64,000 nt of DNA from Psychrobacillus lasiicapitis (lineage in GTDB: Bacteria > Bacillota > Bacilli > Bacillales_A > Planococcaceae), in contig NZ_VDGH01000001.1 of assembly GCF_006861795.1 (NCBI RefSeq), positions 492,696 through 556,695 of the forward strand, given 5' to 3'. Below are positions 16,943 through 25,345 of the stretch, one piece after another. The notes beneath the pieces are model-generated. The model saw only the letters and a list, made by a program, of their open reading frames with translations. It searched no databases and was not told the DNA's origin. The stretch's first letter is position 1. Every line of letters starts with the position of its first letter. The position numbers and the translations under genes were made by a program.

Positions 16943-17761
16943 ATGAAAAAATTTACAGGCAGTATGCTATTAACAAGTGCGTTGACAATTGGAGCGATTG
17001 CGGCACCACCTATTTTAGCTGCAACGACGAATAATGTGAGCGCTACGGAAGAAATTTCAGAGGAAACAAAAGCGGCTTTGGACGATATCAGGGCTCAGGA
17101 AGAAGCCGGCGAAATTACGCATGAAGAAGCTCACGCAAAATTGGACGAGCTTGGAATTGAGCGCCCATTTGGTAAAGGCGGTCATCACGGTGGAGGTCCT
17201 TTCGGTAACATCGATGAAGAAACGCGCACAGCAATTGATGATATTCGTGATCAATTCAAAGCTGGTGATTTGAACGAGGTAGAAGCACAAGCAAAACTGG
17301 ATGCACTTGATGTTGATTTGCCGGAAGATTTCTTGACGCGTGTTGACTTTGATGACTTGGATGAAGAAACAAAAACAGCGTTGAATGAAATTCGTGAACA
17401 GTTTACTGCTGGTGACTTGACGGAAGAAGAAGCGAAAGTAAAAGTTGAAGCCCTTGGTCTCGATTTCGATGCCAAATTCTTGATGCGCGGACCGCATGTA
17501 GAATTGACGGATGAGCAAACATCTCAACTGGAAGAAATCCGCGCCCAAGTAGAAGCTGGTACAATAACTGAGGAAGAAGCTCACACACAAATGGAAGAGC
17601 TTGGACTTAAACCTCAAGGCGGCAGTGGCCATCATGGACATGGCGGACCTCGAGGCGGTTTCTTCAATGATAAAGCCCCTACAGATTCTGCAGACGAAGA
17701 AACGCCAGCCGACTCTGCTGATGAAGAAGCAGTTGTCCTTCCCCAATCATCTGAAGCTTAA
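16943..17761 (+). CDS. Secreted acidic protein with four helical repeats
   Basis: 272 residues. A signal peptide (MKKFTGSMLLTSALTIGAIA, cleavage near residue 26) is followed by four repeats starting near 40, 91, 140 and 190. Their consensus is EET..ALDDIR.Q..AGDLTEEEA..KLDALGLD, each about 33 residues, with His/Gly-rich linkers (GGHHGGG, GHHGHGG) after repeats 1 and 4. The tail is SADEETPADSADEE. The build resembles SHOCT-like or EF-hand-free acidic repeats; metal binding by the His and acidic residues is possible (inference). GC content is higher than in neighbouring genes, which suggests transfer. I do not recognise a named family. Confidence 0.8.
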   Translation: MKKFTGSMLLTSALTIGAIAAPPILAATTNNVSATEEISEETKAALDDIRAQEEAGEITHEEAHAKLDELGIERPFGKGGHHGGGPFGNIDEETRTAIDDIRDQFKAGDLNEVEAQAKLDALDVDLPEDFLTRVDFDDLDEETKTALNEIREQFTAGDLTEEEAKVKVEALGLDFDAKFLMRGPHVELTDEQTSQLEEIRAQVEAGTITEEEAHTQMEELGLKPQGGSGHHGHGGPRGGFFNDKAPTDSADEETPADSADEEAVVLPQSSEA

Positions 17762-17766
17762 TAATC

Positions 17767-17803
17767 AGGGACTCGAATCTATTCATTTCGAGTCCCTTCA
17801 TTT
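17767..17803 (+). terminator. Terminator after the repeat-protein gene
   Basis: GGGACTCGAA, loop TCTATTCAT, TTCGAGTCCC, then TTCATTT. Confidence 0.85.
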
Positions 17804-17841
17804 ATACTTAAATCAAACTCTGCTATAGGAATGATTTACAT

Positions 17842-18073
17842 ATGGAACCGTCAAACAAAATCGTCGTTGTTGTCAAAGGCCTTGTGGTGAACGAAGGACG
17901 CGTTCTGATTGTACAGCGCACTGCGGCTGATGAAATCGGCAGTGGCACCCCTTTCAAGCGAACATCAGAATCATTTGTGGGCATCTAAGGAAGAAATGAA
18001 GAGATTATTAGCCCCAGGGATCCTTCATGACTTTGAAAAACATGATGTATTTCTATGTGCGGAAATAAATTAA
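17842..18073 (+). pseudogene. Truncated Nudix hydrolase
   Basis: The ATG-started frame gives KIVVVVKGLVVNEGRVLIVQ, the first strands of a MutT/Nudix enzyme, then meets a stop. A C-terminal Nudix segment (WASKEEMKRLLAPGILHDFE...VFLCAEIN) follows in another frame. The Nudix box itself is missing, so an internal deletion has removed the active site. GC-richer than its surroundings, like the two wrecks that follow. Confidence 0.7.
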
Positions 18074-18082
18074 TGGATGTAG

Positions 18083-18490
18083 GTGAAGATTGTGCAGCGG
18101 ATACTGGTTGTAGAGGATGAAATAGCGATTTCGCGAATACTTAAAGTATATCTGGAAAAGCACCATTTTACAGTAAGCCAGGCTTATACGATTTCATAAG
18201 CTTCCCATCTTTTTCAGGATGAAGCGATCGATTTGATTCTCCTGGATGTTATGCTTCAGATGGGTCAGGCTGAGACTTTCTTGAGAAGGTCCGTGCGCAC
18301 TCGCCCTGTCCAGTCATTATGCTAACGGCTCTAGGAGATGTCCCCGACCGATTGCACGGTCTTCAGAATGGCGCAGATGACTACATGTCAAAGCCCTTTG
18401 TTGCGGAAGAGGTGGTTGCCCTTGTTCAGGCAGTCCTTCGGATGCCTACCCGCATCTTAAGCGAAACAGATGCGCTGCAATATGGCAAAC
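18083..18490 (+). pseudogene. Response regulator remnant
   Basis: Receiver-domain pieces: QRILVVEDEIAISRILKVYL, then an in-frame TAA, DLILLDVMLQMG with the phospho-acceptor Asp, and after a frameshift CPVIMLTALGDVPDRLHGLQ followed by NGADDYMSKPF. An OmpR-type linker (MPTRIL) follows, then the sequence runs directly into a sensor kinase; the DNA-binding domain is gone. A dead two-component regulator. Confidence 0.75.
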
Positions 18491-19690
18491 TTCGGATCCA
18501 TCAGGACCATTCTGGAACGTCGTGGCGAGGAATTCCCTATAGAGACACGGCCTTTGACTTATGTCATCAATACGGATGGCACGGTTCTTTTCCAGCAGGA
18601 AGGTCCCGGAAAGCGAAATGGCCAGCGGATAAGTACACTCCCCGCCTCCCTTTTCGCAAAAACAGAAGTGAAGTTCGACCTGAATGGGGAAACGGCATAC
18701 GCCATCAGTGCACCAATTGAAGAAGCCTCACAGACAATCGGCTACATTGTGATGATCCAAAGAAAACAGGATCTGCTCGACACCAATCAGGAATATCGAC
18801 TGCTATTTATCATGCTGGCTGCCATCGGTCTTCTTAGATATGGCGTCATCTTTTATCTTGCGAAGCAATTGGCCAAGCCGATTAGCCGAGTTGCCTTTGC
18901 AGCGAAGCAGATTGAACGTGGTTCTTACGATATATCGCTTCCCGAGCAGAAGAATATTAAAGAAGAAATAGGAGATTTAGTAGATGCTTTTCACACGATG
19001 TCTTCCCGCTTGTCACACCTGGAACAATTGCGTTCGGAACTATTGGCAGGGGTGACACATGATTTGAAAACACCGGTCACGTCATCAGTGGCTTACTGCA
19101 GGCAGTCCATGAAGAGGTTGTTACAGGAGAAGAAGCAAAAGAGTTTATTGAAATCTCATTGAAGGAAACATATCGGCTGCAACAAATGATTGCATCCCAT
19201 CTTGATTTCAACACGTTTGCAGCTGGCGGAATTTCCATCTATCCAACAAAGACTGAAACCTACCCATTTGTTAATAAGGGTGTTCTGCAGCAATGGCACT
19301 CTACCCTTAAAAATATAGACTTGAATATTGAAATAGACAATAGATCCCAACAACAATTTGTGTTCATTGATCAGGTTAAAGTTGAACAAATCCTGGTCAA
19401 TGTAGCCCAGAATGCTCGCCATGCCATGAAGTCAGAAGGGTTCATAAACATTACCATTCAATATCATGCGGACACAATCGAATTGCTTATCCTGGATAGG
19501 GGCCATGCATTCCACCAGAGGAACAGTCCCTGATCTTCGAAAGGTTTTATCGCGGGGCAGACAAAAAGCTGAAAATACGCGGCCTTGGTCTCGGGCTTTC
19601 CTAGTCACGAATGATTGCCCGTGCCCATGGAGGAGACTTGAAGCTCATTGAAATTCAAAAGAAGGTACTATGTTTAGTTTAATCTTACCG
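18470..19690 (+). pseudogene. Sensor histidine kinase remnant
   Basis: An open stretch (230 codons from 18470) encodes a sensor part, one membrane helix (LLFIMLAAIGLL), HAMP (KPISRVAFAAKQIERGSYD) and the H-box LLAGVTHDLKTPVTS. The frame then breaks; an ATPase-domain part continues from about 19159 (VEQILVNVAQNARHAM, an N-box), breaks again, and GLGLGLS and FSLILPKE appear in further frames. Phosphoryl-acceptor His and N-box survive as text but the protein cannot be made. It pairs with the response regulator remnant and was probably joined to it by deletion. Confidence 0.8.
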
Positions 19691-19935
19691 AAAGAAACAC
19701 CTCAAGGCGGTTGGTCGATAAGGCCGTTTTTTAAATTCCCTGGATTCGGACACATTATCATATCAACAAACAGGAAATGATCTGATGCTGCGTGAAAATG
19801 CCAACACACATGTCGAAGCACACCTCATTTTGATGGAATAAAAGACTTGGACTCTCCAAGGGCATTCGATAATTAAATCAGCCGTTTCAAACACTATACC
19901 TAATGGCATGTCCTTTTCCGTATTATTTTTGAAAC

Positions 19936-20238
19936 CTAATCTATATAATATTTAAAGTCTATACTACTGATTTTTCTATACAAACATGTCACCAGCCTGT
20001 CGTTAATTGAACAAGAAAAAAGAGCTGTACTCACAGCTCTCTGATTTGACAAAAGCACCTCGTTAGTTGAATAAGAGATTTTAGTTTTGGTAGCAAGTTT
20101 CATATATATGTCACCTGTTCGGCTCATTTTTGCTTGTACATCTTGATACTCCAATGTAATCTCTTTTTCTTTTATTCCATTACCGACAGCTCCTGGGTCA
20201 CTGCCTCCATGCCCTGCATCAATGAATACTTTTACCAT
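19936..20238 (-). pseudogene. N-acetylmuramoyl-L-alanine amidase fragment (prophage endolysin)
   Basis: The first residues VFIDAGHGGSDPGAVGNG plus KEKEITLE are the start of an Amidase_3 catalytic domain with the zinc His in DAGHGG. The next piece, VQAKMSRTGDIYMKLATKT, is a later part of the same domain, so the middle is deleted; the tail is unrelated and runs into a repeat copy. Its start overlaps the holin stop, the usual order of a phage lysis cassette. Confidence 0.7.
19991..20080. repeat. Dispersed repeat copies 6 and 7 flanking a hairpin
   Basis: CCTGTCGTTAATTGAACAAG, then the hairpin AGAGCTGT-ACTC-ACAGCTCT, then TTGACAAAAGCACCTCGTTA and GTTGAATAAGAG. It shows what may be the full unit: repeat - hairpin - repeat. 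It lies inside the 3' part of the broken amidase, so the element may have inserted there. Confidence 0.55.
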
Positions 20239-20516
20239 TATTTATCGCTCCTTTGGTTTATCATAGTTAATGCTTGTCTACTATCACTAAGTCCCACTGT
20301 TGTTAAATCGGGAATCGTATTATAAACCCCTACACCAATAGAGAATAATACAAATGGATTAGACACAACACTAACAACCAAATCCCATAAAGACATCCAT
20401 GTAGTTAAGTCGCTACGGCTAACATCATAATAAGCGGAAATAGGTGCTGCTATCGCAAGTAATACCATTAACCAAAATTGTTTATTTTTGAATCTTACTT
20501 TCCAATTGATTTTCAT
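20238..20516 (-). CDS. Phage holin, phi LC3-like
   Basis: About 92 residues. NWKVRFKNKQFWLMVLLAIA near the N-terminus, then a second hydrophobic stretch FVLFSIGVGVY and NTIPDLTTVGLSDSRQAL, match the phi LC3/phage holin family. The ATG at 20516 has GGAGG 8 nt upstream; the longer ORF starts inside that SD. It would make membrane pores for the endolysin, but the endolysin is broken here. Confidence 0.82.
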   Translation of the reverse strand: MKINWKVRFKNKQFWLMVLLAIAAPISAYYDVSRSDLTTWMSLWDLVVSVVSNPFVLFSIGVGVYNTIPDLTTVGLSDSRQALTMINQRSDK

Positions 20517-20531
20517 GTTTGTTTCCTCCAA

Positions 20532-20645
20532 TTAATTTAAATGTAATGCTGCATAAAAAACTGCTACAGCTCCTCCAATAATCCCTAAAATAAAGGAATT
20601 CGTTATAGCTCGACGTGTCCTTTTTGTATCATCTTTGATTTCCGC
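20532..20645 (-). pseudogene. Small phage membrane protein fragment (XhlA-like)
   Basis: On the minus strand RAEIKDDTKRTRRAITNSFI, then LGIIGGAVAVFYAALHLN and a stop, immediately upstream of the holin SD. The charged segment followed by one membrane helix resembles hemolysin XhlA-type proteins of lysis cassettes. No start with an SD is found, so it is probably truncated. Confidence 0.45.
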
Positions 20646-20678
20646 ACGTCCCCCTTTGGAACACTTATTTTCTCTATA

Positions 20679-20712
20679 TAAAAAGAACGCTCCGATTGGA
20701 ACGCTCTCATCT
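20679..20712 (-). terminator. Terminator after DUF1259
   Basis: Minus strand: AGCGTTCC-AATC-GGAGCGTT (two G-T pairs) then CTTTTTA. It contains the direct 8-mer GAACGCTC twice on the plus strand. Confidence 0.55.
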
Positions 20713-20725
20713 TTATTTATCGATA

Positions 20726-21130
20726 TTATTTTTTTAGCACTCTGAATGCTTCCCTAACTTTCCTCGCAAATTCAAGGGGAGGTTCGACAGATTCAAAGTG
20801 CATATACATTGCCCTTGGTTCCTCAAACAACCAATGATTGTGAACTGCAGTAATAATTATATTTCGCTTTCTTAGCTCTGTGAGCAATGGGTTAATCTCT
20901 TCTTGTAAAAGTACAGTTTCTCCAAGGTTTAATGCGTTTCCACGATTGTCCAAATCCTCAAAAGAAAAGAATTGTGGAATCACTAAAGGTGACCTGGTTC
21001 TTCTTCCAAGAATAGTAAACCGAATATCTCTAAATTTTTGTACTAGACAAACCCCATTTACTATACTGCCACTTCCTCCAAGGATACGAGCAAATTCTCT
21101 GCATAAATCTCCTCTCGGTTCTGATCTCAA
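20726..21130 (-). CDS. DUF1259 protein
   Basis: 134 residues. GSIVNGVCLV, FSFEDLDNRGNALNLGE, LLQEEINPLL and ITAVHNHWLFEEPRAMYMHF are the DUF1259 (LpqO/LppY-like) hallmarks. Relatives often have a signal peptide and a tandem pair of domains; this one is a single cytoplasmic domain. The function is unknown; the HNHW...MHFE residues could bind a metal. It is flanked by prophage relics but looks like a cargo or resident gene. SD AGGAGG is present some distance upstream of the ATG, so the start is uncertain. Confidence 0.82.
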   Translation of the reverse strand: MRSEPRGDLCREFARILGGSGSIVNGVCLVQKFRDIRFTILGRRTRSPLVIPQFFSFEDLDNRGNALNLGETVLLQEEINPLLTELRKRNIIITAVHNHWLFEEPRAMYMHFESVEPPLEFARKVREAFRVLKK

Positions 21131-21274
21131 TTTATTTGCCTCCTTTCTTTTATTGTTCTCTATTAATTTATGAAGGTCTTTAAAAGAGATAGAGGCAAAA
21201 TGGAATAAAAAAGTGTTTCAAATTTCTATTAGTAGATAAGGAGACTTTAATCGAATCTAATAATCTACTTTTTA

Positions 21275-21478
21275 TTATTCCTTTCCTTCTTTAAGTAAGT
21301 TCGAAATAGGTTGCTGCTCTTTGTCCAAAATGACTACATAACCCCTGTTATCATATCCAACAACATCAAAAAAAACGAGCACCACTATGGCCACGTTTAC
21401 TACGTTTAGCATATACATTGCGAAGCTTGCAATAAGAGCTCCAATTGATTTAAATCCGGTAATCTGCAAACGCGTCAC
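21275..21478 (-). CDS. Small membrane protein, probably phage-derived
   Basis: 67 residues from GTG, or slightly shorter from the in-frame TTG at 21469. One or two hydrophobic segments (LIASFAMYMLNVVNVAIVVLVFF) and a charged tail. Weak SD. It lies in the relic prophage between DUF1259 and other small ORFs. No family recognised. Confidence 0.4.
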   Translation of the reverse strand: MTRLQITGFKSIGALIASFAMYMLNVVNVAIVVLVFFDVVGYDNRGYVVILDKEQQPISNLLKEGKE

Positions 21479-21569
21479 CTGCCTTCTCTACTTCCATCAT
21501 CCTCAGTCCCCTAAAGATATTTGGATGTGTAAAAGAGCACCCATTTGGATGCTCTTTACAAAGTATTTT

Positions 21570-21740
21570 TTAATTTAACCTACATTGAATATGTACATAA
21601 ACCCTGTTTTTATGCTCTTTCTTGTCCATCACAAGATCTTCAGCTTTTTTCTCATCGATAGCTAACTTTTTTAATACATACACTAAACCCTTGGAACCTT
21701 CGCCTACATACCCAGAAGATAAACCACCTTTAATACTCAT
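21570..21740 (-). CDS. Small phage-type protein
   Basis: 56 residues: MSIKGGLSSGYVGEGSKGLV then a Lys/Glu-rich helix. Its ATG overlaps the stop of the upstream ORF (ATGA) and GTGAGG lies at SD distance. Too short for usual ORF cut-offs. No family recognised; context is the prophage relic. Confidence 0.5.
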   Translation of the reverse strand: MSIKGGLSSGYVGEGSKGLVYVLKKLAIDEKKAEDLVMDKKEHKNRVYVHIQCRLN

Positions 21741-22096
21741 GATTGCCTCACTTCCAAAAATTCAATATTATTTTCAAAACACTTAATTCCCTGTTGAGTT
21801 GTTGTTGTTTCATAACTGATCATATTATATTCCTCACGAGCAGCAAATATTTCCATGATTTTCTTATTGACAGATACAATAACAGTATTCAATGCAACTA
21901 AATATGCAATTAACAATGATATTGCAGATTGTATTCTAATTTTGTTTTCTGTATCTTTATCTAATGAAAGATTTAAAATTAGCAAGGCTATTATCAGGAT
22001 AATTAATGTTATACTAATGAATTTAAATATATATAAATTTATAGATGCTAAATCTATATTAGAAACAGAATTAATTAGGAAGCTAGATAAAGACAA
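21737..22096 (-). CDS. Two-helix membrane protein, probably phage-derived
   Basis: 119 residues from TTG (no ATG nearby, weak SD). Hydrophobic segments FKFISITLIILIIALLILNL and SAISLLIAYLVALNTVIVSV with a soluble tail. ATGA overlap with the next small gene suggests coupling. An antisense ORF covers most of it, but the overlap arrangement favours this strand. Function unknown. Confidence 0.42.
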   Translation of the reverse strand: MSLSSFLINSVSNIDLASINLYIFKFISITLIILIIALLILNLSLDKDTENKIRIQSAISLLIAYLVALNTVIVSVNKKIMEIFAAREEYNMISYETTTTQQGIKCFENNIEFLEVRQS

Positions 22097-22270
22097 TCTT
22101 AATAAAATCTGGTTTTATTACAAAATTATAAAATATATTACCCTAAGAATTATTCAACTCTTTAGCTATCTGGTAATACTGCAACTCATTTTGTTATCAT
22201 ATTTTCTTGTATGTATATATTAAACATATTAGTCTGTTCTTCATATAAATCATAAGCAATGAGTGAATAA

Positions 22271-22297
22271 CAAAAAACGCCCAATGGGCGCTTTTGT
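22271..22297 (-). terminator. Terminator
   Basis: Minus strand: AGCGCCCATTGGGCG followed by TTTTTTG, directly after the stop of the small Asn-rich protein gene. Confidence 0.75.
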
Positions 22298-22492
22298 CTA
22301 ACGATTGTTTTTTGAGTTACCTGTTAAATTTTTTGCAATGTTTTTAGTAGCATCAACAGTGTTCATCGCAATATTTTCTGTAGCCTCTAAAGCATTATGC
22401 GCTGTTTCAAATGCAGAGCCTGCAGTGTTTTTGATGCTATTTGCAACACTTTTGTTATTTCTTTGATTTTGATTATTTCCTTGATTAGTCAT
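22298..22492 (-). CDS. Small Asn-rich amphipathic protein
   Basis: 64 residues: an Asn/Gln-rich start (MTNQGNNQNQRNN), Ala/Thr-rich helical repeats (NTAGSAFETAHNALEATENI, then AMNTVDATKNIAKNL) and a basic tail. The periodic Ala/Thr/Asn helices recall LEA-like or small acid-soluble stress proteins, but no specific SASP motif is present. Excellent SD (GGAGGTGA) and its own terminator make it a real gene. Function unknown. Confidence 0.7.
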   Translation of the reverse strand: MTNQGNNQNQRNNKSVANSIKNTAGSAFETAHNALEATENIAMNTVDATKNIAKNLTGNSKNNR

Positions 22493-22571
22493 AAGTTCAC
22501 CTCCATAAACACAGGAATAGGATGTGTATTATGTGGAAAATTATTCGGACTATAATAGAATGCTTTATCGT

Positions 22572-22961
22572 TTACACATTGGCATTTCGAGAAGCAACAT
22601 TCCGAATGTAACCATATGACTTTCCTAATTCATCAGCTATCTGCTTATAAGACTTATTCTCCATATACTTCATCCGAGCAACTTGATAATTCAATCCCTC
22701 AAGCTGATTGACCTTGTTCTCAGTTTCTTTCTTTATATCCAAGTAAAAATCGAGCATCTTTTGTAGACGGTACTTCTTATCATGCAAATTCTGAAGGTTG
22801 CCAACTGAAGCTATAACCCCAAAATCATCAGCACCTGTTCCTGTGAATGGCAATTCTCCTTTACCAAACCAATACTTCAAATCGATGTCTACTTGCATCA
22901 ATTGTGTTTCGATGATGTCGATCTTCCTACATAGATCCACATAATTTGTGATTATCTCCAT
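22572..22961 (-). CDS. Phage late-gene regulator-like protein with sigma-type HTH
   Basis: 129 residues. Coiled-coil N-terminal half, then a C-terminal helix-turn-helix typical of sigma region 4 and ArpU/RinA-type phage activators ([20 protein letters not shown], then [13 protein letters not shown]). It would recognise a late promoter of the prophage. It lies directly downstream of the dead ssb gene, the usual place at the end of an early replication module. SD GGAGATAATC lies before the ATG. Confidence 0.72.
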   Translation of the reverse strand: MEIITNYVDLCRKIDIIETQLMQVDIDLKYWFGKGELPFTGTGADDFGVIASVGNLQNLHDKKYRLQKMLDFYLDIKKETENKVNQLEGLNYQVARMKYMENKSYKQIADELGKSYGYIRNVASRNANV

Positions 22962-23023
22962 TGAATATCCCCCAATCCAGATTTTCTATGTGTATTCTTA
23001 ATGATCCACTTTGTGTAGGTGTT

Positions 23024-23510
23024 TTAGAATGGCAGATCATCATCATGCACTTCAATAGGTCCAGAACTATTAGCGAATGGATTTTTATCCACTCTGGTGT
23101 AATTAGGCTGTGTTTGCGGTTGCTGATATTCAGAATGGCTCGTTGATGATGGTTAGTTTGACTTGTAGCACTGCTATTTTGATTAGACTGTCCATTCTTA
23201 GGCTCTAAGAATTGCACACTATCAGCGACAACATCTGTAGTATATACACGCTTTCCGTCCTGACCTTCATAGCTACCTGTTTGAATACCTCCCTCTATAC
23301 CTGCTAAACTTCCTTTTCTTAAAAGGATAGCTGCATTCTCCGCCTGTTTTCAAACAAGGCAATTAATGAAGTTAGCTTATCTTTCCCCTTGTTGGTTTGA
23401 AAATGTACAATTCATTGCAAGAGTAAATCTGGCCATTGCACCTCCTGAAGGAGTGTACCTAAGTTCAGGGTCTTTCGTAAGCCTTCCAACTAAAACGACT
23501 CGGTTAATAA
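23024..23510 (-). pseudogene. ssb: Phage single-stranded DNA-binding protein, broken
   Basis: SSB sequence is clear: [58 protein letters not shown] and the acidic tip DDDLPF before the stop. In-frame stops follow NQQGER and replace the Trp after NCLV, and one frameshift separates the C-terminal tail. The start codon is also lost. The gene is dead and belongs to the prophage replication module. Confidence 0.85.
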
Positions 23511-23639
23511 ATGTATTACCTCCATCTCTAATTCTTTTATCTCCTGCAGTTTTAGATTTGTTTCAAGCGATTCTATTTTGTCTGCCTGATAAATCAGATT
23601 CATGATCCACCAGAAGTCATCAGCGGCAATTTCAATCAT
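23490..23639 (-). CDS. Small phage protein upstream of ssb
   Basis: 49 residues: [20 protein letters not shown] then a Leu/Glu-rich helix. It overlaps the ssb start region and begins inside the stop of the preceding 26-codon ORF (ATGATTGA). Compact overlaps are typical of phage early operons. No family recognised. Confidence 0.4.
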   Translation of the reverse strand: MIEIAADDFWWIMNLIYQADKIESLETNLKLQEIKELEMEVIHLLTESF

Positions 23640-23712
23640 GTTGCTCTTTGGATTCGTTCGCTTGGCTTGCTTTTTTACGAATACTTCTCAATCTAGTTTT
23701 TGTGGATGCCAT
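23632..23712 (-). CDS. Very small basic ORF (26 aa)
   Basis: MASTKTRLRSIRKKASQANE, then SKEQHD and a stop; GGATGG lies before the ATG. Possibly the truncated start of a phage DNA-binding protein. It overlaps the next small ORF. Weak call. Confidence 0.3.
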   Translation of the reverse strand: MASTKTRLRSIRKKASQANESKEQHD

Positions 23713-23892
23713 ATAATCCATCCTTTACTTCGCTTTATTATTGAATTTGAATGAGTGTTTGATTGAACTTAAATTTGTTCATACTAGTGTTTAAAAGAGG
23801 GCAAAGTCATATCTTGTTTTTATTAATAAATACCATCAGAAGAAAAAATCTTGAACTCCATAGTTTTAGTTCAATTATGAAAGGAGCATAAT

Positions 23893-24588
23893 ATGTCAAT
23901 TGCAGAATTATTGCTTAGACTCTTTATTGCTTTTGTTACTTTATTAGTTTTAACAAGAATTATGGGAAGGAAAGAAATTTCCCAAATGACTTTTTTTAAT
24001 TTCGTGTCAGCTATATCAATTGGTACTCTAGGCGCTTCTCTTGCTATTGATTCCTCATTAAGCGTTCGCAATGGATTAATAGCTATAATAGGGTGGTCTG
24101 CTTTTACAATTTTTCTAGGTTTTTTGGATATAAAGTCCAAAAAAATTCGTTATGCAATTGTAGGCGAACCAGTCATCGTTATTAGAAAAGGTCAAATTAT
24201 GGATGACGCTCTTCGCAAAGCCCGGCTGGATATAGACTCATTAAATAGTCTGTTACGTAAGAAAAATGTATTCGCTGCTTCTGACGTTGACTATGCATGG
24301 TTTGAGACAGACGGTAGCCTTTCAGTGATGAAAAAGGAGTCCAAGCAATCTGGCACTAAGAGCGATTTGAACATTCAAAAAAGTTATAGAATTTTCCCAA
24401 CATCTATGCCTGTCATATCGGATGGAAAAATTAATAGAGAAAATTTAAACAAGCTAAAACTTGACGAAAAGTGGCTATATCAACAGTTAGAAACCGCTGG
24501 TGTTAAAACGGTAGCAGAAATATTTTACGCCGAAGTTCAACATGATGGATCATTGTATATTGATAACAAGAATGACTACATTAAATAA
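23893..24588 (+). CDS. DUF421 (YetF-like) membrane protein
   Basis: 231 residues. Three N-terminal membrane helices with MGRKEISQMTFFNFVSAISI and GTLGASLA, then the conserved cytoplasmic part: VGEPVIVIRKGQIMDDALRK, DVDYAWFETDGSLSV, and the C-terminal DEKWLYQQL...FYAEVQHDGSLYID. Bacillus YetF/YdfR/YkjA are relatives; some support spore germination channels, others are unassigned. SD AAAGGAG. Intact, next to the prophage relic. Confidence 0.9.
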   Translation: MSIAELLLRLFIAFVTLLVLTRIMGRKEISQMTFFNFVSAISIGTLGASLAIDSSLSVRNGLIAIIGWSAFTIFLGFLDIKSKKIRYAIVGEPVIVIRKGQIMDDALRKARLDIDSLNSLLRKKNVFAASDVDYAWFETDGSLSVMKKESKQSGTKSDLNIQKSYRIFPTSMPVISDGKINRENLNKLKLDEKWLYQQLETAGVKTVAEIFYAEVQHDGSLYIDNKNDYIK

Positions 24589-24644
24589 TTTTTTTGTAGG
24601 TGCACTACTACAATCTGGACTATACTACTAAAGGAGTGCTTCAA

Positions 24645-25247
24645 CTGAAACAACACTTCTCGAAAAAATTAATAGTTGATATTATTTTCATATTGATTCA
24701 AACAGCTTGCATCGTTGGACTCATCATCACAGATAATTATGACTATATGAGAATGAGTATTAGTAATCTTTTATTTTGGTTAGTCTATATTTTTTTAGAA
24801 TTTAAACTAAAGTGGAGCATACCTCTTTATATTCGTATTGCTGTTACCATTTCAATAATTTCTAATGATGTACTTGGTGAATTGATTAATTTGTATGTTA
24901 CATCATTTTTATTTGATCGAATTCAACATATTTTTGGTACATATTCCCTCACGCTTTGGTCATTTTTTATAATTCAACAATTTGTACAAATGAAGTTTAT
25001 TCAAAAAAAACTAATAATTATTTTCTTTATTACTCTTTCAACAACTTTAGGTACTTTTTATGAAATATTTGAGTTTCTGCAGGATGAACTGTTTAAACCA
25101 GTTATTAAAAATCAAACCAGTTTGTTAGATACAGATTTAGATTTAATTTCAGACGTTGTAGGAGGAATCATTGCCTTAATTCATTATCTATCGTCAGAAT
25201 CATTAAGGTTGTTTAGGCTTCCCTTTGAACAAAAATGTAAATCTTAA
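24645..25247 (+). CDS. YjdF/DUF2238-like membrane protein
   Basis: About 200 residues with five to six hydrophobic segments and a C-terminal TDLDLISDVVGGIIALIHYL that resembles the YjdF/DUF2238 family (DxxxDxxGxxIG). The family function is unknown. The reading frame is open from a GTG at 24600, but the only good SD (AAAGGAG) precedes an in-frame CTG at 24645, so a CTG start is possible; otherwise the GTG is used without an SD. It follows the DUF421 gene closely. Confidence 0.68.
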   Translation: MKQHFSKKLIVDIIFILIQTACIVGLIITDNYDYMRMSISNLLFWLVYIFLEFKLKWSIPLYIRIAVTISIISNDVLGELINLYVTSFLFDRIQHIFGTYSLTLWSFFIIQQFVQMKFIQKKLIIIFFITLSTTLGTFYEIFEFLQDELFKPVIKNQTSLLDTDLDLISDVVGGIIALIHYLSSESLRLFRLPFEQKCKS

Positions 25248-25345
25248 ATTCATTTGCACCGATTGTTCTTGTTTGTCTAAGATGTTGAAGCATATTGCTA
25301 TCATCGCTCTCTAAACCATCTTGTAATTTTTTGTCGTAGCTCTGT

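Noticed and set aside
17057..17746. 229-codon antisense ORF opposite the acidic repeat protein
   Set aside because: Shadow frame; Cys/Phe-rich nonsense composition from antisense acidic codons, no SD, and the sense gene has signal peptide, SD and terminator.
18319..18720. 133-codon ORF as a stand-alone regulator
   Set aside because: It is the frameshifted C-terminal part of the receiver domain running into the wrong frame of the kinase.
21855..22223. 122-codon plus-strand ORF
   Set aside because: Overlaps the minus-strand two-helix gene whose stop-start overlap with the next gene supports that strand; no SD.
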